A program made the position numbers and the translations under genes. A stretch of 64,000 bases of DNA from assembly GCA_907165065.1 (NCBI GenBank), contig OU015540.1, positions 5,254,001-5,318,000 on the forward strand. The letters are read 5' to 3'. Under the pieces are notes generated by a model. It saw nothing but the letters and a program-made list of their open reading frames with translations. It had not been told where the DNA came from and ran no database searches. The stretch comes from Caprimulgus europaeus. Taxonomy: Eukaryota; Chordata; Aves; Caprimulgiformes; Caprimulgidae. Positions 34,401 to 44,800 of the stretch are shown here, piece by piece (the first letter of the stretch is position 1; every line of letters begins with the position of its first letter).

Positions 34401-37400
34401 AGGTGGGGCTCAGCCTCCAGCTGGGCCAGGGGTTCTGCACAGGGGGTGAGGGACCTGCTCTGGCTTTGTGTCCCCCACAGCAGATGACTTCCCTCCAGCC
34501 CTTGGGGGTTAGGAGGGAAAATCCCCATCCTGCTTCAGTGGGCCAGGAGCAGCACGATGGCAGTGTCCCTGTGATGGCAGTGTCCCCACTCCTGTGTGAC
34601 CATGGCTTTCCCCAGGAAAAGGGGTCTGTGCTGGCACAGGGGTCCCAGGGCTGCAACTTGCAGAGGCAGGGAACGGGCTTGCAAGGCCACGGGCCCTTCC
34701 TCCCCCTGCTCCTTTCAGCAAGAGGAAGAATCCTCCACTGTAATTTTAAATGCTATAATTTTTTAATAACCTCCTCGCAAACAATGAGCTCATTGTGCGG
34801 CGAGGGTCCCCCACCCTCCCGCCTGGCGCTCCACGCACGCCGCTCACCGGCTCCGGGGCTTTTATGGACAAGGACAGCGGCATCGTTTGGGGCTGGCGAT
34901 TAAGGGGCCCCCACCCTCTCAAAACCACACAGGCTGCCCAGAGGAGTGACAGGAAGGGACCCTTACACATGAGCTGAGTTGAACAGTGCTCAGCAGGCCC
35001 TTGCACACAGCCCAAGGCTGGGGGGAGCTGGCTGCACCATGGAGCTGGTTTGGGATGAGCAGCCCCCTGGTCACAGCCACTCCAGGGGGAGCACAAGTAG
35101 GGCACGCTGGCACACTCCATCATAGCCATCCCAAGGATGGGGACCCTGGCCAAGGTGCTAGAGAAATTTGGGATCCACCATCAAAGGAGTGTGCTCTCCA
35201 GAAGGCAAACCCATTCTCCCTGCCCTGAGAGCAGGAATTTTTCAAAGCCTGCAATTATCATGCCGAGCTGGAGGAAGCCAGCAGATCCCACGCTGGCGGG
35301 ATGGCAGCCCAGTCCAGACCCCTCACAGGCATCACGGCGTGTGCCGAGGCGCCCGGCCGCCTCCGGGGTGCCCTGCAGACAGGGGATGTTTCTTATGCAA
35401 CTCTGCCACTGCAAATCACCCGACTCAGCAGGAAAGCCATGGGTTTGGACTTGCTCCTGTCCAAGATTTCTGCCTAATGGCCATTTTCCTCTTCTCTCTC
35501 TCTTTTCTTTCAAGTGCAAGGTTTCCCCAGACTGCACTCCAGCATCCTAAGGATACTGAAACAGCTGGAAACTCTCCCCAAAGCAAGGAGAGGAAAACCC
35601 AGAACTCTTCCAACAGCAGCTTGTCTGGCCTGGACTGTGCAACCCAAGGAGTAGATTTAGAAGGGAAGAGGGATCTGCCCTCCCAGCACAGAGAGAAGCA
35701 GGAAGGAGAAGGGGGTGCCCTTTGCAGTGTCTTGGAGGGGACAGAGGGCAGGAAACAGGGACTATTGTGGGCAGAACAAAGAGCAGCCAAGGAAGGACAC
35801 AATAGCTATTCCTTCAGTCTGACAGGGTCCAGCCTGGAGTTACCTGCTGGATTTAACCCCTTCTCACCACTGCCTGCATCCCTCGTGCCCCAAGAGTTGC
35901 CTGAGAGCTGCTGGGTTAGTGAACAGCCATGAGGGAGGTTGAGATTTGATGTGAGAAGAGGATCAGGGGAAGAAGAGATGTGGAGAGATGTGGCATCAGG
36001 CACAGGGGATTCTCAGCCCTTGGGCAGGAACTTCTCTGCATCAGCAAGGCAGCACATGTGCCTGAGCACCGTTAGTGAAACAAGAGTGAGAGAGAGGCAG
36101 GGTGAGCAGAGACAGGCCTGACTCAAACCAAGAGAGACATTTGAGCAGAGGCAGCTCCCCACTGTCACCAAACCACCCTCCCGGGCCAGGAACCCCAAGG
36201 TCTGGCAAGGAGGGGGATGCAGGATCCCCCTGGAATGGGGAAACAAGGGAGAGGAGCCCCATGGCACCAATCCTGCACTCTGCAGCCAAAAAACCCCAAC
36301 TTGATGCCAAGTTTAGGGGAACTCAGGGTGCTCCAAAGCTTCCCAGAGACAGCAGCCGGATGAGTGTGGGAAGACCGGAGCCGATCACCACTAGCAGCGT
36401 GGGTTCATCCCCTCTGCCTCCACGTGTCCCCTCCAGCTCTCGCTTTGCTCCGCAGGAGTTTGTGCCGCCTCCAGCTCTCTCGGCAGCTCCTTGTCCTCAA
36501 GTGCTGTACAAGAGCCGTCACTCAGCGGCTTGGCTTGTCAGGCGGGCACCTCGCCGGGCTGCAGCCCCCCTGGCTTCATGGCCCTCATCTCTAGGCAACC
36601 TGACCTGGACACGGCCAGCTCCGGCTCCCCGGTTCCCATGGAAAGTGCCACACAAGAGGCTGCGAAGCCTTTTCTCTGCGCCAGGAGAAAAGGGGCTTTG
36701 TTAGCTTGCCCAGGGGGACAGCGTGAGAGCTGAGCCTTGGGTCTCTGGGAATCCAAACGGACAAACGAAGCACAACAAAAAAAAAAACCTAGAAGAAAGC
36801 CGGAGCTCACAAGAGGGAGGAGAAAAAAAAAAAGAGCAGCCATTCCCAGGATCATCTGTAGGTGCTCAAAGAGCGTTTCCCCCCATCACCACTCACCACC
36901 CCCTTGCAGTGACAGCACAGCATAAAAGAGGTTTCCATTAAATAACTGTAGCAGAGAGATGGCAGAGCCACTGCCAAGACCAGGAGACCTGAGTAAAAAA
37001 GAAAAAAAAAAAGAAAAAAAAAGGACAGGATTCGCAGGGGGGAGACACACACTAAACATAGTAAGATAACGCTTGGGGTAAGCTGCAGGAGCCAAGACCC
37101 CAGAGGGTCCAGCAGATCTGGGTGAAGGAGGCAGGGGTAGGTCAATCACCCCCTCACCTCTCCCCTCAGCCACTTCAGATTTAAAGAAAAACAAAATCAA
37201 ACAAAAACAACCAACAACAAAAAAATCCCCAGTTTGCAAGTAAGAAACACAATTCCAGGCCAGGAGGAAACACGTGAAGACAGTAGGATGGAAAGGTTAG
37301 GACCAGTCACAGCTTACTTGGGAAGCTGTCTAAGGATAAAAAAAGTGTCTTACGAGCAGATGGCAAGGCACATTTCCTAAGGAAACAGATTTTTTTTTTT

Positions 37401-38535
37401 CCTTTTCAATTTTGCTTCAGTACTTGAAGGACAGAGTAAGGGACTACCAGGGCTTAGGGCAGGACATCAGTAAGGTGAGGAATGGGACTAGCTGGAACTG
37501 CCCCGATGTGGGTGAGCCAGAGAAGACCTGCAAGAGCCCTGAGTCACTCCAGTCCTGCTCAGTTCCTGGCAAGGGGACTGAGAGGCTCTGTACATCCCAG
37601 TGCTCTCCCAGCCCTAGGCTGCTAAAGTGGGTGTCCTTCGGGCAACCCAACTGAGGGCACCTCATGGGTCCCTGCTAAACCTCACTCACCCTGCAGCCCA
37701 GGAGAGCACCCGCTGAGACCTGACACAGATTGTGGCACCAGTGGGTTGGGTTGCATCCCTACCCCGTGCCTCAGCTTCCCCAGTGGAAAGCAGCTCAGAG
37801 CAAGCTCTGCTGTGTGAGCTGCTCAGCAGGAAGGACCCCAGAGGAGAGCTTTAGAGGGCAAGGAGCTCAGGCCAGGCTCTTTCCATCACTCACCCATCCC
37901 AAGCTCATCCCACAACACTGCATTTTACCCTCCCGAAAGCAGGGCCAGCTCCAGGACAGCCCAGACAACCTCCAAACACCACCCAGCTCAGCAATACGGG
38001 GCAAACAGACAGATAAGGTGGCATCTACCAGGTCACAGCACCCCCAGACCCCGCACAACCAAGGGCCGGGATCGCGGCTGTCACCCGTGGGGTTCAGCCC
38101 GGGCCGTGGTGGGGACCGTCCCCGTCCCCATCCCCTTACCATGTCGCGGTTGCGGGAGATCCAGGTGTCGAGCAGCAGCTCCAGCCGCGCCTTGTGAAAC
38201 TTCTTCGTGGTCTTGACGGCGATGAAGACATCGCGGGGGGAGATGTCCTCGGCCGGGGGCCGCGGGGGGCTCGGCGGGGCGGCCGGCAGCTCCCGCCGGG
38301 CTCTGCTCAGCCGCCCGAAGTAATCGGCAAAGCTGCGGAGACCTGGGGGTCCCTGCGCTGCCGGCGGAGCCACGGCCGCCGCCGCCCCCAGACTCTGCAA
38401 CGCCCGCTGAGCCCCGCCGGCTTCCCCCCGGGCCAGCCCCGGCCTCCCGGGCGGCTCCACCATGAGCACCAGCAGGCAGGTGAACATGGAGCCCACGAGG
38501 GACAGGAGCAGCTTCCTCCCGCAGCTCTTCAGCAT
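28339..38535 (-). CDS. LFNG: LFNG, lunatic fringe, complete spliced coding region (8 exons, 367 aa)
   Basis: LFNG is a Golgi type II membrane enzyme. It transfers GlcNAc in beta-1,3 linkage from UDP-GlcNAc to O-fucose on Notch EGF repeats and so tunes ligand response. Eight exons (1104 bases) join in frame with GT-AG introns. Residues about 8-26 form the signal anchor. RARR at 78-81 is the known proprotein-convertase site of lunatic fringe. The fringe domain begins near 100 ([16 protein letters not shown]). N155 is in an N-C-S sequon. The DDD metal-binding motif is at 188-190 (CHVDDDNYV), and PDDC at 276-279 lies where manic fringe has its catalytic aspartate. The C-terminus is [16 protein letters not shown] then ANVVY. 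Length fits avian LFNG and is a little under human (379). Met at 38535 is chosen because MLKSCGR matches vertebrate LFNG, although the frame is open upstream. Confidence 0.98.
28493..28578 (-). CDS. LFNG: LFNG exon 7 ([20 protein letters not shown]...)
   Basis: 86 bases, with acceptor CCCCAG and donor GTGAGA. The YGMFENKRN motif is shared by all fringe proteins. The final Arg codon is split AG|G. Confidence 0.97.
28870..29035 (-). CDS. LFNG: LFNG exon 6: acceptor-side catalytic segment (PDDCTIGYI)
   Basis: 166 bases encoding [20 protein letters not shown], then [20 protein letters not shown] and [19 protein letters not shown] holds the residue equivalent to the catalytic base of manic fringe. 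Donor is GTATCC, the weakest in the gene. Confidence 0.97.
29337..29422 (-). CDS. LFNG: LFNG exon 5 ([20 protein letters not shown]...)
   Basis: 86 bases, with acceptor CTTGCAG and donor [24 protein letters not shown] is the most conserved glycosyltransferase segment. Human has Arg where this sequence has the first His; I do not treat that as a defect. Confidence 0.97.
29527..29680 (-). CDS. LFNG: LFNG exon 4: catalytic DDD motif
   Basis: 154 bases encoding [20 protein letters not shown] and on to [20 protein letters not shown] then M. The DDD triplet (188-190) binds the metal and UDP-sugar. Donor is GTGAGG. Confidence 0.98.
29832..29931 (-). CDS. LFNG: LFNG exon 3 ([20 protein letters not shown]...)
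   Basis: 100 bases, with acceptor CCCACAG and donor GTAAGC. Carries the N-C-S glycosylation sequon and two conserved cysteines. The Lys codon is split AA|G. Confidence 0.98.
29932..30824 (-). other. LFNG: LFNG intron 2
   Basis: Nearly 900 bases of GC-rich intron. I see no exon, repeat element or strong motif cluster. The shorter introns 3-7 (about 90-300 bases) are likewise plain. Confidence 0.8.
30825..30873 (-). CDS. LFNG: LFNG exon 2 ([16 protein letters not shown])
   Basis: This 49-base exon has acceptor TTTCAG and donor GTGAGT. The FTDGED motif is typical of fringe proteins. The following Arg codon is split C|GA. Confidence 0.97.
31668..31690. repeat. Homopolymer of 23 G
   Basis: An uninterrupted G run (C run on the LFNG strand). 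The exact length is likely polymorphic or error-prone. Confidence 0.95.
31960..32170. promoter_or_regulatory. LFNG: Candidate enhancer block in LFNG intron 1
   Basis: CpG-retaining patch with CAGCTG, a GGTTAACC palindrome (32126-32133, HNF1 half-site like) and a homeodomain-type GATTA, between low-complexity G-rich stretches. Conservation is inferred from appearance only. Confidence 0.3.
32849..33000. promoter_or_regulatory. LFNG: Candidate enhancer with MEF2, SOX and FOX sites in LFNG intron 1
   Basis: CTATAAATAG (32927-32936) is a perfect MEF2 consensus. Nine bases on, AACAATTGTT (32945-32954) is a perfect SOX-type palindrome, overlapped by the forkhead core TGTTTAT (32951-32957). The packing of three sites in 31 bases is unlike the surrounding sequence. 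Confidence 0.4.
33179..33196. repeat. Homopolymer of 18 A
   Basis: A run after TTACAAT in intron 1. No retrocopy body precedes it. Confidence 0.95.
34781..34796. promoter_or_regulatory. LFNG: SOXE-type dimer palindrome in LFNG intron 1
   Basis: ACAATG-AGCT-CATTGT is a perfect 16-base palindrome made of two inverted SOX cores four bases apart, the arrangement preferred by SOX8/9/10 dimers. It lies next to an AT-rich patch (34739-34770). Confidence 0.45.
38140..38535 (-). CDS. LFNG: LFNG exon 1: signal anchor, stem, RARR site, start of fringe domain
   Basis: 132 codons from ATG (context GGGAGGATGC) to donor GTAAGG. Contains the membrane anchor ([18 protein letters not shown]), an Ala/Gly/Pro-rich stem, the RARR processing site and the first fringe-domain strand [20 protein letters not shown]. 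The whole exon lies in a CpG island. Confidence 0.98.
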
Positions 38536-38640
38536 CCTCCCTCCTGCCACACCGCTCCTCTCCGCGCCGCCACCGGCCGCGCTCCGCCCGCCCCAACCAC
38601 CGCCAGCCCCCGCCGCGCCGCCGCCTTTAAACCGCCCCCG
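38536..38640 (-). promoter_or_regulatory. LFNG: LFNG core promoter and short 5' UTR (inferred)
   Basis: On the - strand a TATA-like TTTAAAGG (hexamer at 38626-38631) is preceded by GGGGGCGG. A start about 25-30 bases downstream, near 38,600, would give a 5' UTR of about 65 bases. The start site is inferred. Confidence 0.45.
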
Positions 38641-38850
38641 CCCCGCCCGGGGAGGGACGGGCCCGGGGCCGCCCCACGCGGGGCGGGAACAGCATGAGCC
38701 CAGCCCTGCCCGCAGCCCCCCGCGTTCCCCCGCTTCTGCCCCGACACGCGTCCGAACCGCCCCGCCCCCGGGACTCGTCCTGCCCGCTCCCTGCCCGCTG
38801 CCCCGCCGGGATCTGCCCGTCTGCCTCGGCCCTGCCCTGCAGTGCCACGG

Positions 38851-39044
38851 TCGGGGTGCGGGCAGGGTGCAGGCTGGGTACAGGTGGGGAACAGGCAGGG
38901 TACAGGTGACTGCGTGTGGGCAGGGTACAGGTGAGGTGCAGGCAGGGTACAGGTGGGACACAGGTGGGGTACAGTTGGGGTGCAGGCAGGGTACAGGCAG
39001 CATGCAGGTAGGATGCAGGTGGGGTAGAGGCAGGGTGCAGGCAG
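38851..39044. repeat. Minisatellite upstream of LFNG (units of about 10 bases, GGGTACAGGT type)
   Basis: About 18 imperfect units built on GCAGGGTACAGGTGG fill nearly 200 bases, 320-510 bases upstream of the LFNG ATG. The + strand is G-rich and could form quadruplexes. Confidence 0.9.
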
Positions 39045-41555
39045 ACTGCTCACTCCTTCCCTCCCGTTGAGGCCCCAGGGGATGGTGGGCATGGTGCAGG
39101 ATGGGAGTACACTGGGCCCTGCAGCACCCAGCATGGCTGGAGCATCACTCGCTGCTTCACTGGCAGACATGGACTCATTCCCCTTCCCGCTCCCCCTGAG
39201 CTGTCATTTCCCAGAGCCCTGCATCCAGGTTTTCTCACAGCCATGTCCAAGAGGTTACCAGAAAGCCAACCAGCCTGACCAAACTTCAGGCAGTTTCCCA
39301 TCAGTCTCTTCTGAAGCCAAGCCTAAATTAAACAAAAAAACCCCAAACCCCACAGAACTCCTCTCACTTCCACCAAGCTCCAGTCTGGTGGGTAAAATCT
39401 GGGAATGGGGTGCTGGGGGGGGGTCTGTTCCCATCCCTGCTGTAGGAGACCTGGAGGTGCTTCCAAGCCTGGCTAACCCCATCCGGGCTGCAGCACCGTG
39501 CTTTGGAGCTGGTGCTGATGGGCAGCCCCAAGGTGCAGGGATGTCTGAAAATAAATGCTATAGAGATATCAAGCAAACCCCCCAGTGATCGCTAACCGTG
39601 ATAACGATGCTTTGTTAGATGAGACACTGTTTTTCCAGCCAGGCAGTGGGAGAAGTGGTGGCTGCAAGGGAACTCTGGGTTGAAATCTGGTTCTGGATGT
39701 GCCACCAACCTGCTATTTTACTGACGCCAAACCCCAGGGTCTCTTTTCCCCCTCATTCTCCTCTCTTCAGGCAGGGAGCTCTTGGGGTTTTCTCTCCCAG
39801 CATGTGCACAGGGAGGTGGGTTTGGGTTTGGGCTTGGGCTGCAATGTAATGCCATAATCAGGGGCTGCTGCATTTTTGGTCAGGGACCTTGTCCAACTTG
39901 CATTTTTCCTGCTGTCACGTGCTCCATTCATCTCTGGCACTGGATAAACAATGCCATAATACCAGGCAGGATGAAGCAGGGAGGCTGCTTCCTCAGGCAA
40001 GCCCCAGCATTTGCCTGCTCTGGGTTTTAGGCTGTACATTCCCCCGGAGAGCCCTGGAACCGTGGCCCTGGGCTAGAAATGCTGGAAGAGGCTGCGGGGT
40101 TTGGTTTCACACAACACTGCCCATGTCGGGGGGAGACCTGTGCTACCAAAGAAGCCTCCCATAAAAAAAGAAAAAAAAAAGCAGTTGGACCATACAAACA
40201 CAGGAACCGAATCCCACACTCCCCACTTCCCGCTATTGCTGCACAGCCCAGCCTTCCAGTCTCAATTTGCTTTTTTTTTTTTTTTTTTTCGGGTGCCTTT
40301 TGTCTCCAACCTGATGGCACAACAACCGCGGCTGGAGAGGCAGCTGAAAAGCTCCATCGGCAAAGCCCTGAATGAAGAAAGAGCCCCTTTCTCCAGAAGC
40401 CAAAAGGGGAGGAAAGGCACTTTTCCCCCGACCAGCTGCTCTCCCTCTCCCGCAGCCCCGGCGCTGGCTGGGGACACGCGCCGTGCCCAGATGTTGGGGT
40501 CCCGGCTGGCGCTGTGGGACAAGTGACAATACGGGCTCTGTGTATTGTCCGGCCCCAGAGTGATGTGACAGGGTCTGTTGAGCCACTGTGCCGCCACCAG
40601 CACTGGCACAAGGGCTCTCCCGGGCCCCCAGCACTGCCCATAACCCTCTTCCCAGAGCTGGTACTCGGCTCAGCCCGGCTGCTGGAGCCAGTGAGCTGTG
40701 GCAGCAAGGGGAAGCTGTTCTTTTGGTGGCATTGTCCCGCTGGAGTGAGACTCCCTTGGGATTGTCCAGCTGCTGGCTGCATTCCCACAGGCTTCCTCTC
40801 CAGGCGCCTGGCCTCCTGGCTCGGCCCTCACCTGCCACGTGGATGTCTCCAGCAAGGCACTGTCCCCCTTGGGGAAATGGCGATGGGGTCAGCGGTTGCC
40901 CTGCTTACCCCTGGGTGGGCACAGGTTGGTTCTAAAGGGGCACAGAGCAGGAGGATGCTGCAAGGAGGATGCTCTCAGGAGTTTGTTGGCATTCAGCCAC
41001 TCTTCGGGCTATGAAGAGCCAAACCCTAACCGGGGTGGCCCCAGCACCAGACAAATTTGAGTGCCCTGTAAATACAAGGGCCAGGGGAGATGCAGAGTGT
41101 CATGTCTGCTCTGCAGGAGGGATGCCAGGGCTGGACCAGGAGGGGCATCTCACTTCCTCCCCTAAAAAGGATCCCCACTTTGGACACTGAGATGTGTCAG
41201 GGTGACCTTGGTAGTGGCTCTGGGGTGACAGTGTGATCTCTGCTCTGCTCAGCCCCACAGGGATGGGTCTGAGCCAGAACCAAGTCCCGCAGATCTCAGG
41301 GATAAGCCCTTTGCAGAGGAACTCCACCAGCTCATTCCCACTGCAAATTAACTTCCCCAAATCTCATACTGGTTTTCCACTGGAGCTGGAAGGATTCAGC
41401 CCCACATCAACCCAGAGCCAAGGCTCCACGTGGGGCATCTCCCTTTCAATTGTACCATGGTATTAGGTTGGTTTAAATTGGTTTAAACCCTCTGCATCAC
41501 CCCCACTCACAGCCTGACCCCGGCACTCAATAGGTGGTCCCTAAGAGGCTCCCAA
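39045..41555. promoter_or_regulatory. LFNG: LFNG upstream flank with E-boxes and a CSL core (candidate clock enhancer region)
   Basis: Within 3 kb of the LFNG start lie three CACGTG E-boxes (39916, 40836, 41427), a CAGCTG (40767) and TTCCCACA (40782-40789), which is a CSL/RBPJ core read on the LFNG strand. The mouse Lfng cyclic enhancer lies at a similar distance and uses E-box and CSL sites. The sites are visible; the role is inferred. A T run (40270-40289) is also here. Confidence 0.4.
40525..40549. repeat. Inverted repeat GACAATAC...GTATTGTC
   Basis: Perfect 8-base arms at 40525-40532 and 40542-40549, each with an ACAAT SOX-like core, separated by 9 bases and set between CAAGTG and a CpG-containing stretch. 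Confidence 0.6.
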
Positions 41556-41800
41556 GTTCTCAGGGCAGCTAAAAATGGTTTAATAAATCCCCAGTAATAA
41601 AGTGTTCAGGTCATCCGAGAGAAACGCCGCGCTCGGGCTGCAAAGCTGCATTGTCCGCCTGGAACGATTTACGCGCTTCGTCGGACAGGGGTTAAAAGCT
41701 CTGTCAGGCGCCGGCTTTGCCGCCATCGTATTGTCGTGGGTATTTAACGGGGTTCAGCCCTGACGCGCGGCCGCTGCTCCAACCGCACGGCCGAGGTGTG
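41556..41800. promoter_or_regulatory. CpG-retaining candidate conserved element
   Basis: About 245 bases with many CpGs, no coding content and no repeat, about 3.1 kb upstream of LFNG. It includes GCCGCCATC (YY1-like, 41719-41727), CATTGTCC and CGATTTACGCGC. The contrast with CpG-poor flanks suggests an enhancer or an unmethylated element. Confidence 0.4.
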
Positions 41801-44800
41801 TGAGGGAGACATCGGAGGAGGGCGGCCAGGGAGATGGATCCTGCCCGTGGTTCCCCTCTCACCCCCTGCTTTTTCTTTCTGGGATTTTCTGAGCACAAAA
41901 GAGACTTTGCATCAATTACGGGTAGGAAAACGGCAGCGCCCCGCGGCAGACTTCTGTCCTCCCGCCCGGGTTTGGTTAACTTCCCATTGTCTGACGGGCT
42001 CTGCTATTCAGGGCCAGTGCGAGGGCTCATTTTTTTTCATTTATTGTTTTTTGGTTTTTTTCTTAACCACCCTGGGAACATAAAACCTTCCTGCCCTTGT
42101 AGCAGAGGGTCTGGCAGTACCATTGGGGTGGTTGTGGAGAGTGGGACATGTCAGTGCCTCTCTGCCCAGCACCCAAATCTCCTGCAATGGCTGCTTATGA
42201 TGTATCTCCTGATGCTGAACTGTCCCCATCCCCACCATCCCTTGATGTGCTCCAGCTCTGGCATCACTCTATACCAGGACCTGCTGCAAAACTCCTCCGC
42301 TCTCCATGGCCTCAGACCCTACATCACTTTCCCCCTCCACCTCAACAGGGCGGGGGGGACACGATGCGATCCATGCAGGGCACTTTGAGATCCCACGGGG
42401 CCGGGGGGCTATACAAATGCAAAACGTTATTATTTTCCCGGGGCTGAAGCAGAGGCCTGAGAAAGGTTGAGGGAGAGAGGCAGCGAGCGGGGAACAGCGG
42501 GGGATTTAGCTCCTGAAAAGAAGCCGAGGAAAAAAGCGGGCGAAGAGGTTCATTGTGCGCTGGGCAGAGGGGGTCACGAGCAAGTTAAACTGGTTAATGT
42601 ATTGGAGCAGCTTCCTCCGAGCTGCCGGGAGCAAGCAAAGCCCTGCAACAAAAGGCTGAGGGAGCATTCTTGTGGGGAAAGTGGGCTCTCTTTAAAAGGA
42701 TTTGATTTCTTTTCTGTCACTTGAATGGAATTTGGTGGTGACTCCTCCAGGTCTAAGAATCTGGGGCTTTGGTGGTGATGGCGGGAGAGGACAGTCTTCA
42801 TCCCCCCCCCTCCCCACTCCCACATTCTTCTCCATTTCCAAGCCCACTGTCCCCAGATTACAGCCCCCAGTGTTGCAGGGGGAGAGGGGCTTGGGGAACA
42901 CAAGCGGCCCCGTAGATGCACTGATCTGAAAGAAAGCAAGGGGCACGGGGCCGTCCCCTCCCAGCCTGGTTTCTCATGCTCCCTATTCAGCCCAGGGAAG
43001 GGGAGGTGGATGTGAAGAGAGGGGAGGGTGGTGGGGCAGCCACTGCTGATTTAATGCCTCTCTCAGGGCTTCGTGGTTGAGGTGGATCTCAAGGAGGCTT
43101 CACCAGGGTAAGGTGTGTGAAGGGAGCTTTCTGCTTCTTCCTCTGAGGGGTGAATTTTTAATGTTAAAACCATGGAATGAAGGAAAAACAGGAGGGAAAG
43201 GAAACCTGAACTAGTGAAAGCATCTGGATCAGGCCCCACAGCCTGTGGATCTCTCTCCTCCCAACAGCAGCTTCTGGGACAGACCTGGCCTTACAGACCT
43301 GGCTCTCCCACCCCCAAATCCCCTGGCTGGTGGGCAAGATCCCCCCTCTTCACAAGGCCATGAAGGGGTGAACTGCTGCTGGCCAGGGATGCTGGGCTGG
43401 GCTGGATGTGGGCTGTCTCCATCTGCAGGTCTCCTCTTTGGTTTTGACCTTGTCAGCAAACCAGGGAGCTTTAGAGCTGTCCTGGGCTGGAGGCTTGTGT
43501 CGCACACTGCTTGGATTTAACTGGCAGCATAGGTTTGGGGTGATAAAAGATAATAATTAATCAGGAGAGGTGAAGTGACTGGTGGCCCTGCACTGCATGA
43601 GCTATTGTAAAGCCTTCAGCCATGGTCAGCTGGGCAGACAGACAGACAGAGGTGAGTGGGGGAGCAAAGACTTCCACCAACTATGCTCAGCTCAGTGTGC
43701 CTCAGTTTCCCAAGAGGTAACACACCTCCATCAGAGATCCTGTGTCCCTGTTCCCTGGGCTGCTGCCTGTTTGGGAGATTCCCTTATGTGCTGTCCGTGG
43801 AGCCCGTACGTGTCCGTCTGTACAGGCAGGACTAGAGTACAAGCAGCTGAGATCACGGTTTGCTGCGATGACAGCCAGCCCGTCCCAAGCTCCTTCCAAC
43901 CAGAGGTGGGATCAGAGGAGCTTGCAGCTCCTGGCCTTTAATTTCTGGCCTCTCATTCTCTCTGGACCCAAGTTTTTTCACATTCTTGTCCTGATCTGTT
44001 CTTCTCCCTACTGCCTTTCTGAAGATGAGCCAGAAGATGATGTCAGGGGATGCATATAGAGATCATCCCAAGGAGGAGGCAGGAGCTGTCTCATACTGGG
44101 CTGGACTGGGCTGGACAAAGGCCCCATGAACCCAGTGTCCCATCTCCAGCAACAGCAGAACCAGAGTACATGGAACAGCAAATAAAGGCAGGATGCTCCC
44201 GACCCCATTCCAGCCAAACCTTGCCCTGCGTTTAGCAGCCACCGCTGAGGGTCCTGTGTGAAGGGAGCAGAGAAGAGAACCCAGAGAGGCAGCAAGTGGG
44301 AGCAGGTGAGCTCCAGCCCCAAAACTCTGTACATCAGCCCAATGTAGGGCAGAGCCCAGCTGGGGAGGTTCCCAAGAGCAGCTTGGGGACCCTCCTTGCT
44401 GGGGACAGCCCTGCTGCATCAGGGAGCCGAGATGAGCCCAGGTTGCTGCTGCTTTAGTAACTCCCTGCCTTAATAACTCCCTAAATCTCCTGCTTTAAGG
44501 TCCATGTTTGATGCAGAGGTTGTTCCTCCCCCTGTGACAGGACACAGACCACTCTTTTCCTACCCCTACAGCTCCAGGTCTCCAAAACCTCTGGGGGAGA
44601 AGGAGCAAGGGAGAGGATCCAGGATGCATTTTAACTCCCTGCCCAGACCTGAGCATCTCTCGGTGCCCACGGCTCTCCCTGGAGCAGTGATAGCTCCCAC
44701 ATACACCCTCTGCATCCAACCCAGGTCAGATACATGTGTCATCTTAGCTGTGATACCCTCCTGCCAAAGCCATTGCCAAATGCTGGCTGCCCCCCAGGGA

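Larger units (their letters stand above)
30874..38139 (-). other. LFNG: LFNG intron 1, 7.3 kb
   Basis: The only long intron of LFNG. It holds a 23-base G run (31668-31690), an 18-base A run (33179-33196), SOX palindromes at 32945 and 34781, a MEF2 box at 32927 and several patches with retained CpGs. Open frames on the + strand, the longest 386 codons at 33743-34903, have no domain or splice support. Confidence 0.8.
38080..38860. promoter_or_regulatory. LFNG: CpG island over LFNG promoter and exon 1
   Basis: Dense CpG runs from exon 1 through about 320 bases upstream of the ATG, with several GC boxes (for example around 38632-38650). Two CACGCG class-C HES-type sites lie at 38675-38680 and 38745-38750. 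Confidence 0.85.

Noticed and set aside
38536-39003. The LFNG frame stays open 156 codons upstream of the chosen ATG, through the promoter and minisatellite.
   Set aside because: The upstream residues are Cys/Pro-rich repeat translation with no fringe homology. A TATA-like box lies inside the stretch, and MLKSCGR is the conserved vertebrate start.
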